Below are positions 27,075 through 35,673 of a DNA stretch of 64,000 nt, piece after piece; position 1 is the stretch's first letter; every line of letters starts with the position of its first letter. The notes beneath the pieces were generated by a model. The model was not told the DNA's origin. It ran no database searches and saw nothing but the letters and a program-made list of their open reading frames with translations. The DNA comes from Soonwooa sp032062245 (lineage in GTDB: Bacteria > Bacteroidota > Bacteroidia > Flavobacteriales > Weeksellaceae), in assembly GCF_032062245.1 (NCBI RefSeq), contig NZ_DAMBQF010000008.1, positions 44,017 through 108,016 on the forward strand, given 5' to 3'. Both the position numbers and the translations under genes were made by a program.

Positions 27075-27110
27075 AAAGCGACCTCAATTTTGAAGTCGCT
27101 TTGTTAATAT
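27075..27110 (-). terminator. Terminator of asnB
   Basis: An 8-bp stem (aaagcgac with gtcgcttt) extended by three inner pairs after a mismatch. On the minus strand it is followed by a T-rich tail, about 23 bases after the asnB stop. Confidence 0.7.
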
Positions 27111-27124
27111 TCGTTAATGTTGAT

Positions 27125-28786
27125 TTAGTAGGCTGTTTCGTGGACTTTAACCGCACGACCACTTGGATCATTCATTTTTTTAAAAGCTTCGTCCCACTCT
27201 AAAGCGATTGGTGTAGAACATGCAACTGACGGAACAGACGGCACACAAGATGCAGCACTATCACTAGGGAAATGTTCTTCGAAAATACTTCTGTAGCGGT
27301 ATTCCTCCTTGCTCATTGGCGTGTTAATCGGGAAGCGGTATTTGGCGTTTGCCATCATGTCGTCACTTACTGTATCTTCAGCTACTTGTTTCAAAGTATC
27401 AATCCAAGAATATCCAACACCATCGCTGAACTGTTCTTTTTGACGCCAAGCGACACTTTCTGGTAAAAGATCTTCAAAAGCTTTTCGAAGTACCCATTTT
27501 TCCATACGATTAGGTGTAATCATTTTGTCTTTTGGATTGATAGTCATCGCAACATCCATAAATTCTTTATCCAAAAACGGAACACGACCTTCGATGCCCC
27601 AAGCCATTAAAGATTTGTTAGCGCGAAGGCAATCATAAAGATGAAGTTTTCCCAATTTTCTAACATTCTCTTCATGGAAAGCTTGTGCAGATGGCGCTTT
27701 GTGGAAGTATAAATAGCCTCCAAATAATTCGTCGGAGCCTTCACCAGAAAGTACCATTTTAATCCCCATAGATTTTATGGCTCTTGCCAAAAGATACATT
27801 GGCGTCGATGCACGAATAGTTGTCACGTCATAAGTTTCTAAATGATAAATAACGTCGCGAATTGCATCCAGACCTTCTTGAACAGTATATTTAACTTCAT
27901 GATGAACCGAGCCGATATGTTCTGCAACTTTTTTTGCCGCAACCAAATCGGGAGAAGTTTCTAACCCAACTGCAAAACTGTGCAATCTTGGATACCACGC
28001 TTCTTGCGTATCTCCACTTTCGATGCGTTGACGTGCAAATTTTGCAGTAACTGCTGCAATAATGCTAGAATCTAATCCGCCAGAAAGTAAAACACCATAA
28101 GGAACGTCGCTCATCAATTGTCGATGGACAGCCTTTTCTAAGCTTTTTCTAATTTTTGTAATATCGGTTTCGTTATCTTTAACTTGCTCGAAAGATTCCC
28201 AATCGCGAGCGTAATGTTTTTGCGGTTCGTGACCTTTTGGGCTAAATAATAAATGTCCAGCTGGGAATTCTTCAATCTTGTTACAAAAACCCTCCAAAGC
28301 TTTTAGTTCGGAGGCAACATAATAATGACCTTGTTTATCCCAAGCTTGATAAAGAGGCACAATTCCCATGTGATCCCGACCAATGAGGTATTCATCTTTT
28401 TCGATGTCGTAAAGTGCAAATGCGAAAATACCATTCAACTTTTCTAAAAAGTCTTTTCCATATTTTTGATAAAGAGGCAAAATAACTTCGCAGTCAGATT
28501 TTGTTAAAAATCCATATTCTGGAAATTCTTTTCTAAGTTCTAGATGGTTGTAGATTTCGCCGTTGACTGCCAGAACCAGCTTTCCATCTGTTGAAAACAA
28601 TGGTTGCTTTCCAGAAGTTGGATCGACAATCGCTAATCTTTCGTGTGAGAATATTACTTTTTCGTTTTGGAATATTCCTGACCAATCTGGTCCACGATGT
28701 CTGATTTTTTTGGACATTTCTAAGATTTGAGGTCTTAGTGTCTCTGTTTTTTGTTTTGCATCAAACATACATACAATTCCGCACAT
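27125..28786 (-). CDS. asnB: Asparagine synthetase B, glutamine-hydrolysing
   Basis: 553 residues. The N-terminus MCGIVCMF exposes the nucleophile Cys2 after Met removal; GEIYNHLELR and the glutaminase domain follow to about residue 190. The synthetase domain carries the ATP pyrophosphatase loop LLSGGLDSSIIAAV near residue 233. It makes asparagine from aspartate, glutamine and ATP. A full promoter lies upstream (28827-28857) and a hairpin downstream, so it is monocistronic. A candidate small RNA starts divergently about 260 bases upstream. Confidence 0.97.
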   Translation of the reverse strand: MCGIVCMFDAKQKTETLRPQILEMSKKIRHRGPDWSGIFQNEKVIFSHERLAIVDPTSGKQPLFSTDGKLVLAVNGEIYNHLELRKEFPEYGFLTKSDCEVILPLYQKYGKDFLEKLNGIFAFALYDIEKDEYLIGRDHMGIVPLYQAWDKQGHYYVASELKALEGFCNKIEEFPAGHLLFSPKGHEPQKHYARDWESFEQVKDNETDITKIRKSLEKAVHRQLMSDVPYGVLLSGGLDSSIIAAVTAKFARQRIESGDTQEAWYPRLHSFAVGLETSPDLVAAKKVAEHIGSVHHEVKYTVQEGLDAIRDVIYHLETYDVTTIRASTPMYLLARAIKSMGIKMVLSGEGSDELFGGYLYFHKAPSAQAFHEENVRKLGKLHLYDCLRANKSLMAWGIEGRVPFLDKEFMDVAMTINPKDKMITPNRMEKWVLRKAFEDLLPESVAWRQKEQFSDGVGYSWIDTLKQVAEDTVSDDMMANAKYRFPINTPMSKEEYRYRSIFEEHFPSDSAASCVPSVPSVACSTPIALEWDEAFKKMNDPSGRAVKVHETAY

Positions 28787-28826
28787 ATTTCAATAGTTTT
28801 TGAATTTTTGATTAATAAATGTGAGT

Positions 28827-28857
28827 CAAAATTATAAAAGTGATTATTTTTATACAA
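28827..28857 (-). promoter_or_regulatory. Promoter of asnB
   Basis: On the minus strand: TTG, 20 bases, then a perfect TAATTTTG. It gives a leader of about 35 bases before the ATG at 28786. Confidence 0.6.
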
Positions 28858-29013
28858 TAAAAATTTCAAGTACATTAATGATACGGCTAAAAATAAATTT
28901 TTTTTTAGGATTTTATTCGTTTTTTTAATTGAAATCTTAATTAATTGTGAATTATTTTTTTTCTTGTAAAAATTATTTATGCATAGCATGGTTTTAAAAA
29001 AATGGAAAAAAAG

Positions 29014-29044
29014 TTTGCATTTAATAAAAAATACGTTAAATTCG
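29014..29044 (+). promoter_or_regulatory. Promoter of the candidate small RNA
   Basis: TTTG at 29014-29017, exactly 19 bases, then TAAATTCG at 29037-29044 (one mismatch to TAnnTTTG). It is in a 430-base gap with no protein gene on this strand. Confidence 0.45.
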
Positions 29045-29048
29045 CCGA

Positions 29049-29187
29049 CGTTAAGATTCTCGAAAAATTCTTTTTTCATTTCTTAACATAGATCAATGAA
29101 TTGGAGTTTAATTACTCTTAATTTAGGATCTCAATAATTTTTTTCATCATTTGTGTTTTTGCCTCCACCTTATGTGGAGGTTTTTTT
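29049..29187 (+). ncRNA. Candidate small RNA of about 139 nt
   Basis: The 28787-29216 gap holds no convincing protein gene. On the plus strand a promoter-like element (29014-29044) is followed about 117 bases later by a strong hairpin terminator (29162-29187). The transcript would not enter any plus-strand gene, since both neighbours are on the minus strand. Inside is one short frame with an ATG, 29096-29137, encoding 13 residues (MNWSLITLNLGSQ). I cannot tell whether this is translated. I recognise no known RNA family. Ends are inferred from the promoter and terminator only. Confidence 0.4.
29162..29187 (+). terminator. Strong terminator of the candidate small RNA
   Basis: A 7-bp GC-rich stem (cctccac with gtggagg), loop cttat, then seven T. 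The T tail is only on the plus strand, so it does not serve the minus-strand gene ending at 29217. Confidence 0.85.
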
Positions 29188-29216
29188 ATGGCTAAATATT
29201 GATGAATAAAAGGATG

Positions 29217-30872
29217 TTAAGGAGATACTTGTTTAATAATCCTTTGGAGTTCTTGTTGTTCTTGAGGGCTCATTTTTTTCCAAACAAATCCATTTTTTAA
29301 GTACAGACCTATTTTTTGGGGAAAGATGCCCGCTTTTTGGTAATCGAGAAGATAATCGGGCGAAATTGCAGGTAATGCAGTGTCAAATGAGAAAGGATAA
29401 TCTTTAACAATATTGAATTTCAGATTTCCGATTTGATAAGTTTTGTATTTATTTAATGAAAAAGTAGATGGACGCAATAATTGTTTTGCATCCCAACCTG
29501 TCATCATTTTTCCTAGACTAAAGCTTGGTATTGAATTTTGTAAAGTTTGCGGAATGCTTAAAATGATAATGGCTACAATCGATAAACTAATGAAACCTAA
29601 TTTCGCAAATGAAAACCAAGTTTTAGCGAAAATTACAATCCCAGCGATTAAGAAAACATCCAAAAACAAACGATATTGAGCGGAAAATATAAGCACTAAA
29701 ATATTTTTTAATAAAATACATCCGACTAATAGACTTATTATTTTTTTCTTTTTTAAAACTGATAAAAAAACGAGTCCAACAAGAGTTAACACAAATAATT
29801 TGTGGATAATGCCTTTGATGCCGTCAAGATTTAGCCAATTAAAAACATAATCTTTAAAACTGAATTTTTGTATATCCTGATAACTGTACTGTAAATCGTA
29901 GCTTAGCTCTGTGCTGGTTTGTTTAGAAAGTTCTAAAAGTATTGGATTTGGTTGCCAACTTAAGTCCAAATCTGGAAAACCAATAGGGAAAAATGGATGT
30001 CCAAACGTCCAAATGTTTTTTAAAAAATAGAGTAGGATTAAACAAAAGCCTGGCAATAAAGAAATAACCTTGTTGCGTTTGATAAACCAAAAATAAATGA
30101 AGGAAAAGATTATTAACCAGAAGGATGTAGGTTTTATAATGAATGTTAAACATGACAATAGAAACAAAAACTTTGCATGTCGCGATTGGCTGAGAACTTC
30201 TTTAACAATGATAAAACTTAATATCAAGGTTGGTAAATCTGGACTTGGCGATTGTGCAAAAACAAAAAATATTGGCGTGAAAACTAGACCGATCCAAGCT
30301 CGAGATTCGAAAATGTAGACTAGAAATACAATCAGTAAAAAAGTATTCAGTCTTAAATAAGGATCGATAAAATTTGAAAATCCCGTTTGTAAAATATGCC
30401 AAGGCGAATATTGTCCCAAAAGCATATCAAGATTAGAAATACCTTTGACCAATCCATATTCTTGTGTCCATTTAATTGTTGGAACATAATATCCAAAATG
30501 ATCGAGAATGAAAGGGTAACAACTACCGACAAGCAATATTACTAACAAACAGAAATAGAAAAACTTTGACTGTCGTTTAAAAAAGATAAAAAACTTTTGA
30601 TAGGCTTTAAAATAGATGAAAGAAATAATACCTACAATCGAAAAAACTATTTCTACTATATAATTAATAGGAACGAAAAAAGCAGCTAATGTCCAAATTG
30701 CTGTTGTAATCGAAAGTCCAATAAAAATATTAGTCGAAATTCTTTCTTCATAAAAAGGCAACAACTTTTGATACAGATTTCCTAATCCATAAAAGATAAT
30801 AAGTAATAAAGTTGTTGTCAGCAGTAGATACAGCATAAAAAAAGATTGCCTAAAAATAGACAATCTTTTCAT
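29217..30872 (-). CDS. Large polytopic membrane protein, possibly glycosyltransferase-related
   Basis: 551 residues with about 12 hydrophobic segments and a C-terminal soluble tail. The layout (many helices with short loops, a periplasmic loop with DHFGYYVPTIKWTQEYG near residue 125, and WTFGHPFFPIG near 285) resembles the uncharacterised LIC_10190-type membrane proteins, relatives of GT-C glycosyltransferases. I see no definite catalytic DD or DE motif. It ends 344 bases before the small-RNA promoter and starts 19 bases after the lipoprotein gene, with which it probably forms an operon. Confidence 0.75.
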   Translation of the reverse strand: MKRLSIFRQSFFMLYLLLTTTLLLIIFYGLGNLYQKLLPFYEERISTNIFIGLSITTAIWTLAAFFVPINYIVEIVFSIVGIISFIYFKAYQKFFIFFKRQSKFFYFCLLVILLVGSCYPFILDHFGYYVPTIKWTQEYGLVKGISNLDMLLGQYSPWHILQTGFSNFIDPYLRLNTFLLIVFLVYIFESRAWIGLVFTPIFFVFAQSPSPDLPTLILSFIIVKEVLSQSRHAKFLFLLSCLTFIIKPTSFWLIIFSFIYFWFIKRNKVISLLPGFCLILLYFLKNIWTFGHPFFPIGFPDLDLSWQPNPILLELSKQTSTELSYDLQYSYQDIQKFSFKDYVFNWLNLDGIKGIIHKLFVLTLVGLVFLSVLKKKKIISLLVGCILLKNILVLIFSAQYRLFLDVFLIAGIVIFAKTWFSFAKLGFISLSIVAIIILSIPQTLQNSIPSFSLGKMMTGWDAKQLLRPSTFSLNKYKTYQIGNLKFNIVKDYPFSFDTALPAISPDYLLDYQKAGIFPQKIGLYLKNGFVWKKMSPQEQQELQRIIKQVSP

Positions 30873-30891
30873 AAAAATATATAACTAACTA

Positions 30892-31446
30892 CTACTTTCT
30901 TTGTACACGACCAGACTTTCGGTCTTCGGATCTACCAATGGTATAACCAGTTGCACCACCTACAACGCCGCCAATTACAGCACCAAGTCCTGGATTTTTC
31001 TTAGAAATAATTGCCCCAGCTGCAGCACCACCAACTGTACCAATAATGGTACCTTTAGCAGCAGAACTCATACCTTTTTTCTGAGGCGCCGTGGTTGTTG
31101 TACCAGAAGACGATCCAGCGTTAGAGCTACCAGATGAGCTGGCGTAACTATTATTGTTGTTATTGCTTGATGAGCCAGAACTTCTTTTCTTTTTAGTAGA
31201 TGTTGACGTATTGTTAACAACGGCTTTTTTAGTCTCTTCAGCTTTTGCAATGCTATCTTTCATTTTTGTTTTTTCAAACTCCATTTTTTCTTTTTCGATA
31301 GCTAGCTTTTGTTTTTCAATGTCTAATTGTCGAGCTTGATATTCAATTTTTTGTTGCTCTAAAGATTTTTCAACCTGCTTATCTTGTTTATTACAAGAAA
31401 CAACCAACATTATCGTAGCGAATCCGCTTAAAAATATCTTTTTCAT
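30892..31446 (-). CDS. Glycine-zipper lipoprotein with coiled coil
   Basis: 184 residues. The signal peptide ends in the lipobox LVVSC (Cys18), so it is a lipoprotein. Residues 20-75 form a highly charged coiled coil (EKQKLAIEKEKMEFEKTK). A Ser/Asn/Gly-rich linker with an N5 run follows, then a glycine-zipper hairpin (GTIIGTVGGAAAGAIIS and GAVIGGVVGGATGYTIG) that can insert in a membrane. The function is unknown; similar proteins sit in the outer membrane. A purine-rich AAAGGAG lies about 7 bases before the ATG, unusual in Bacteroidota, which mostly lack Shine-Dalgarno sites. Confidence 0.85.
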   Translation of the reverse strand: MKKIFLSGFATIMLVVSCNKQDKQVEKSLEQQKIEYQARQLDIEKQKLAIEKEKMEFEKTKMKDSIAKAEETKKAVVNNTSTSTKKKRSSGSSSNNNNNSYASSSGSSNAGSSSGTTTTAPQKKGMSSAAKGTIIGTVGGAAAGAIISKKNPGLGAVIGGVVGGATGYTIGRSEDRKSGRVQRK

Positions 31447-31582
31447 AACAATCTCCTTTTATAATTATATCGTTATGATGTATAACGAAATAATTTTGTT
31501 TATCGTGTTAGCAATGACAATTACAATTCCAAAGTTGTTAAAAAGAAATGTTAAAAAACTTAAAATTTCTTAAATTAAATAA

Positions 31583-31612
31583 AAAAGCTCCGAATAATTC
31601 GAAGCTTTTAAA
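31583..31612 (-). terminator. Terminator of purA
   Basis: A hairpin of about 12 bp with one mismatch (aaaagctccgaa with ttcgaagctttt) followed on the minus strand by six T, just after the purA stop. Confidence 0.75.
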
Positions 31613-31624
31613 AGGTTTTATATT

Positions 31625-32911
31625 TTAGAATAACTCTTTTCTGATAATGTTTTGCGAGCGTTCTGGTCCAACAGAAACTAAATATACGTTGATGCCTAAA
31701 TAATTCTCTATAAACTCAATGTATTTTTTAGCATTAGCAGGAAGTTCATCATAAGATCTTGCTTTTGTGATATCTTCTTCCCAACCTTCAAGCTCTTCAT
31801 AGATAGGTTCGTAATTGTACAATTTAGTTGTTGAAGATGTGAAGTAGTCGATAACTTTTCCGTCTTCAGTTTTGTAATGTGTAGCAATTTTTAGTTTTCC
31901 GATATTTGATAAAACATCCAATTTCGTGATCACAAGATTATTAATACCATTGATCATACAAGCGTGTTTTAGCGATACCAAATCTAACCAGCCAGTTCTA
32001 CGAGGACGACCAGTTGTCGCACCAAATTCACCTCCGATTTGACGAATATTTTCACCTAGTTCGTTGTCCAACTCTGTCGGGAAAGGTCCGTTACCAACTC
32101 TTGTTGTATAAGCTTTTGCAACCCCAATTAAGTTTTGTAAAGCTGTCGGCGGCACACCAGCTCCTGTACAAACGCCACCTGTCGATGGCGAAGATGATGT
32201 TACGTATGGATAAGTTCCGAAATCGATGTCAAGCATTAAGGCTTGTGCACCTTCGAACAAGATATTTTTGTTGTCACGAATTGCTTCGTTAATTTCTAGC
32301 TCTGTATCAACGATTCTGTCTTTTAACCTTTCACCTAAAGCAAGGAATTCATTATAAATTTCTTCAACATCTAAAGTTGGTTTTTCGAAATATTTTTCAA
32401 AAATTGAATTTTTTACTTTTAAGTTTTTTTCGATTTTTTCACGAAGAACTTCAGGGTTCAAAAGGTCAATCATTCGGATACCAATTCTAGCAATTTTATC
32501 CTCGTAGCAAGGTCCAATTCCTTTTTTTGTAGTTCCGATTTGTGTACCACCGTTTTCTTCTTCGCGGTAAGTGTCCATCAAGATATGATAAGGCATGATA
32601 ACATGCGCTCTACGGCTGATGAATACGTGGTCAGTTTTTAGACCTTTAGATTCGATAGTTTCAATTTCTTTGATGAATGCTTTAGGATTAACAACCACGC
32701 CATTCGCGATGATGCATTTTCCTTTACATTGTAATACGCCAGAAGGCAGAAGGTGAAGTACGAATTTTTCCTCGCCTACGTATACGGTGTGACCTGCGTT
32801 ATCGCCACCTTGGAAGCGTACAACATAGTCAGATTTTGCAGACAGAACGTCGGTTATTTTACCTTTTCCTTCATCTCCATATTGAAGACCAACAACTACG
32901 TAAGTTGACAT
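31625..32911 (-). CDS. purA: Adenylosuccinate synthetase
   Basis: 428 residues. It joins IMP and aspartate using GTP, the first committed step of AMP synthesis. The N-terminus VVVGLQYGDEGKGKITDVL is the GTP-binding P-loop, GDNAGHTV follows at about residue 36, GIGPCYEDKIARIGIR at about 130, and TTGRPRRTGWLDLV near 300. A full consensus promoter lies just upstream and a terminator downstream, so it is monocistronic. Confidence 0.98.
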   Translation of the reverse strand: MSTYVVVGLQYGDEGKGKITDVLSAKSDYVVRFQGGDNAGHTVYVGEEKFVLHLLPSGVLQCKGKCIIANGVVVNPKAFIKEIETIESKGLKTDHVFISRRAHVIMPYHILMDTYREEENGGTQIGTTKKGIGPCYEDKIARIGIRMIDLLNPEVLREKIEKNLKVKNSIFEKYFEKPTLDVEEIYNEFLALGERLKDRIVDTELEINEAIRDNKNILFEGAQALMLDIDFGTYPYVTSSSPSTGGVCTGAGVPPTALQNLIGVAKAYTTRVGNGPFPTELDNELGENIRQIGGEFGATTGRPRRTGWLDLVSLKHACMINGINNLVITKLDVLSNIGKLKIATHYKTEDGKVIDYFTSSTTKLYNYEPIYEELEGWEEDITKARSYDELPANAKKYIEFIENYLGINVYLVSVGPERSQNIIRKELF

Positions 32912-32940
32912 ATATTTTTACTTTTTTTATTAGATTTCTA

Positions 32941-32971
32941 CAAATTTACTTTTAATTCAGTGCTTTACAAA
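32941..32971 (-). promoter_or_regulatory. Promoter of purA
   Basis: On the minus strand: TTTG, exactly 19 bases, then TAAATTTG, a perfect match to the Bacteroidota -33/-7 consensus. The leader is about 25 bases. Confidence 0.75.
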
Positions 32972-33044
32972 ATTATATTAAACCTAATTTTTAATTTATT
33001 TTTTATTAGTCGCTTGCTAGGTTTTTTTTCCGAGGAGAAAATCT

Positions 33045-33052
33045 TATCTTTG
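33045..33052 (+). promoter_or_regulatory. -7 promoter box TATCTTTG of ruvB
   Basis: A perfect TAnnTTTG match 26 bases before the ATG at 33079. No good -33 element. Confidence 0.5.
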
Positions 33053-33078
33053 AGTATCAACATTAATATTTTAACACA

Positions 33079-34101
33079 ATGCCGGAGTTTCTTCATCCCG
33101 ATAAAGACAATTATTCGCCTGAAGAGTTGATGAGTGAGGAGCAAATTCGTCCCCAGACGTTTCAGGATTTTGCGGGACAACGTAAGACTTTAGAAAATCT
33201 AGAAGTTTTTGTCGCAGCAGCCAAAAACCGTGGTGCAGCTTTAGATCATGTTCTTTTGCATGGACCACCAGGTCTTGGGAAAACCACTTTGTCGCACATT
33301 ATCGCAAATGAGTTGGGCGTTGGTTGCAAAATTACTTCTGGGCCAGTACTTGATAAGCCAGGAAGCCTTGCTGGTTTGTTGACCAACCTTGAAGAAAACG
33401 ATGTTTTGTTCATTGATGAGATCCATCGACTTTCGCCTATTGTTGAAGAATATTTGTATTCTGCGATGGAGGATTTCAAGATCGATATTATGTTAGAAAC
33501 TGGACCTAATGCTCGAAGCGTACAGATTGGATTAAATCCTTTTACATTGGTTGGCGCAACGACAAGATCTGGTATGTTGACAAAACCTTTGTTGGCGCGA
33601 TTTGGGATTCAGTCGCGATTAGAATATTATAATATCGAATTGCTGTCAACAATTATCGTTAGAAGTGCCCGAGTTTTGGGTATTAAAATCTACGAAGATG
33701 CTGCAATTGAAATTGCAAGACGTAGTCGTGGTACGCCGAGAATTGCTAATGCTTTGCTTCGTCGTGTACGCGATTTTGCAGAGATAAAAGGTAACGGTGA
33801 AATCGAAATTAATATTACTAAATATGCTCTGGATTCTCTTAATGTTGACGAATTTGGTTTGGACGAAATGGACAATAAGATTTTGTTGACGATGATTCAG
33901 AATTTTAAAGCAAAACCTGTTGGTATCAGCGCTTTGGCAACTTCGATTGGCGAAAATCCTGAAACTTTGGAAGAAGTTTATGAACCTTATTTAATTCAGG
34001 AAGGTTTTATTATTAGAACGCCGCGTGGTCGGGAAGTTACGGAGAAAGCTTATAGGCATCTTAATTTAACCAAGCCTAAAAGTCCGGGCGAATTATTTTA
34101 A
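33079..34101 (+). CDS. ruvB: Holliday junction branch-migration helicase RuvB
   Basis: 340 residues, the hexameric AAA+ motor that works with RuvA on Holliday junctions. Walker A LHGPPGLGKTTLSHI lies near residue 60, Walker B VLFIDEIHRLSP near 110, sensor GATTRSGMLTKPLLARFG near 155, and the C-terminal winged-helix region GFIIRTPRGREVTEKAY. ruvA and ruvC are not in this window. It is followed 24 bases later by the MBL hydrolase, then coaE, a likely co-transcribed trio. Confidence 0.98.
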   Translation: MPEFLHPDKDNYSPEELMSEEQIRPQTFQDFAGQRKTLENLEVFVAAAKNRGAALDHVLLHGPPGLGKTTLSHIIANELGVGCKITSGPVLDKPGSLAGLLTNLEENDVLFIDEIHRLSPIVEEYLYSAMEDFKIDIMLETGPNARSVQIGLNPFTLVGATTRSGMLTKPLLARFGIQSRLEYYNIELLSTIIVRSARVLGIKIYEDAAIEIARRSRGTPRIANALLRRVRDFAEIKGNGEIEINITKYALDSLNVDEFGLDEMDNKILLTMIQNFKAKPVGISALATSIGENPETLEEVYEPYLIQEGFIIRTPRGREVTEKAYRHLNLTKPKSPGELF

Positions 34102-34125
34102 ATTTAAATCAAATAAAAAATATAT

Positions 34126-34992
34126 ATGAAATTATATCCCATACAATGTGGAAAATTCAAGTTAGATGGCGGTGCGATGTTTGGCGTCGTCCCAAAATCT
34201 ATTTGGAAACAAACCAACCCTGCTGATGAGAAAAACCTTATCGAACTCGGTACGCGCTCTTTGCTAGTTGAAGATGGTAAAAAATTAATCCTTATCGACT
34301 GCGGTCTTGGTAATAAACAAGATGATAAATTCTTTGGACATTATTCGCTTTGGGGCGATGATAGTTTGGACAAAAACTTGTCAAAGTATGGTTTCGTAAG
34401 AGAAGATATTACAGATGTATTTTTGACGCATTTGCATTTTGATCATTGTGGTGGCGCTATCGAATGGAATGATGACAGATCGGGTTATCGTCCTGCATTT
34501 AAGAATGCACATTTTTGGTCTAATGAAAACCATTGGGATTGGGCGGTTAATCCAAATCCTCGCGAGAAAGCAAGCTTCCTAAAGGAGAATATTTTGCCAA
34601 TTCAAGAAAGTGGTCAACTTAACTTTTTGCCGATTCCTAAAACGGGAAATTATGGATTTGCGCCAGAATTGAAAATGGATGTCATCTTTGTGGATGGTCA
34701 TACAGAAAAGCAAATGTTGCCTGTTATCCAATATCAAGAAAAAACGATTGTTTTTGCGGCAGATCTTATTGCGACTGCTGGACATATTCCGTTGGTGTAT
34801 GTGATGGGCTATGATACAAGACCTTTGTTGACAGTAGCTGAGAAGGAAAAATTCTTAAAACAATGTGTGGATAACGAATATCTTATTTATTTTGAACATG
34901 ATGCGCACAACGAATTAGCAAGTTTAAAAATGACTGAAAAAGGTGTAAGACTGGATCAAACTTATTCTTTCAACGAAGTTTTTGGTTATTAA
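34126..34992 (+). CDS. Metallo-beta-lactamase fold hydrolase
   Basis: 288 residues. The metal-binding motif FLTHLHFDHCGG (HxHxDH) is near residue 105 and further metal ligands are in FVDGHTEKQML and YFEHDAH. The family covers lactonases, thioesterases and related hydrolases; the substrate here is unknown. No signal peptide, so it is cytoplasmic. It lies between ruvB and coaE with short gaps (24 bases and 1 base). Confidence 0.9.
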   Translation: MKLYPIQCGKFKLDGGAMFGVVPKSIWKQTNPADEKNLIELGTRSLLVEDGKKLILIDCGLGNKQDDKFFGHYSLWGDDSLDKNLSKYGFVREDITDVFLTHLHFDHCGGAIEWNDDRSGYRPAFKNAHFWSNENHWDWAVNPNPREKASFLKENILPIQESGQLNFLPIPKTGNYGFAPELKMDVIFVDGHTEKQMLPVIQYQEKTIVFAADLIATAGHIPLVYVMGYDTRPLLTVAEKEKFLKQCVDNEYLIYFEHDAHNELASLKMTEKGVRLDQTYSFNEVFGY

Positions 34993-34993
34993 A

Positions 34994-35596
34994 ATGGAAG
35001 AACAAAGAACAAGGAATATCATTGGATTAACTGGTGGTATTGGCTCGGGAAAGACAAGTGTAGCTGAGATTCTTGAGAGCGAAGGTTTTGCAGTTTATTA
35101 TTCTGATGATTGTGCAAAAGATATAGTTAATGAAGATGAAGTTTTAATTCAGAAAATAAAAGAATTACTAGGGGAGAAGGCTTATACTGACGGTGTATAC
35201 AATCTAAAGTATGTGTCGGATATTGTTTTTAATGATAAATCAAAACTAGAGCAGCTTAATCATTTAATTCATCCTGCTGTGGCTATCGATTTTGAAAATT
35301 GGGTTAAAAATCATGATGCGAGATTTTTGTTTAAAGAGACTGCTTTGTTGTTTGAACTTGGACTTCATAAAAAATGTTTTAAAAGCTTGTTAGTTACGGC
35401 GGACGAAAATACAAGGATAAAACGTGTCATGGATCGTGATGGGAAAACTTATCGTGAAGTTGAGAAAGTTATTGAAAAACAAATGCCAGAGCGTGAAAAA
35501 ATTAAAAAAGCGGATTTCGTAGTCTATAATAATTCGAGTTTTCAAGACTTAGAAATAGCGACTAAAGATTTTATTGAAAAGCTAAATTCACTTTAA
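34994..35596 (+). CDS. coaE: Dephospho-CoA kinase
   Basis: About 200 residues from the ATG at 34994; a TTG at 34982 in the same frame would overlap the previous stop, so the ATG is preferred. It phosphorylates the ribose 3'-OH of dephospho-CoA, the last step of CoA synthesis. P-loop GLTGGIGSGKTSVAEIL near residue 12, the YSDDCAKDIV region near 38, and the lid region RVMDRDGKTYREVEKVIEKQ are all present. It ends at a terminator shared with the convergent protease gene. Confidence 0.95.
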   Translation: MEEQRTRNIIGLTGGIGSGKTSVAEILESEGFAVYYSDDCAKDIVNEDEVLIQKIKELLGEKAYTDGVYNLKYVSDIVFNDKSKLEQLNHLIHPAVAIDFENWVKNHDARFLFKETALLFELGLHKKCFKSLLVTADENTRIKRVMDRDGKTYREVEKVIEKQMPEREKIKKADFVVYNNSSFQDLEIATKDFIEKLNSL

Positions 35597-35622
35597 TTTC
35601 TTTTAAAATTTTAAAAAAAATA

Positions 35623-35656
35623 AAAGCCCTTCCAAAATCTGGAAGGGCTTATTTAT
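35623..35656. terminator. Bidirectional terminator between coaE and the metalloprotease gene
   Basis: An 11-bp perfect stem (aagcccttcca with tggaagggctt), loop aaatc. The minus strand has a long T tail; the plus strand tail is shorter (atttatta). Confidence 0.88.
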
Positions 35657-35673
35657 TACTAAGAATTTATGTA

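Noticed and set aside
28735..29079. A 114-codon minus-strand frame over the asnB start and its upstream gap
   Set aside because: It overlaps the asnB start in another frame, is rich in Lys, Asn and Phe as random AT-rich frames are, and crosses the asnB promoter.
34982..34993. TTG start of coaE at 34982
   Set aside because: It would overlap the previous stop codon; the ATG at 34994 gives the usual N-terminus.
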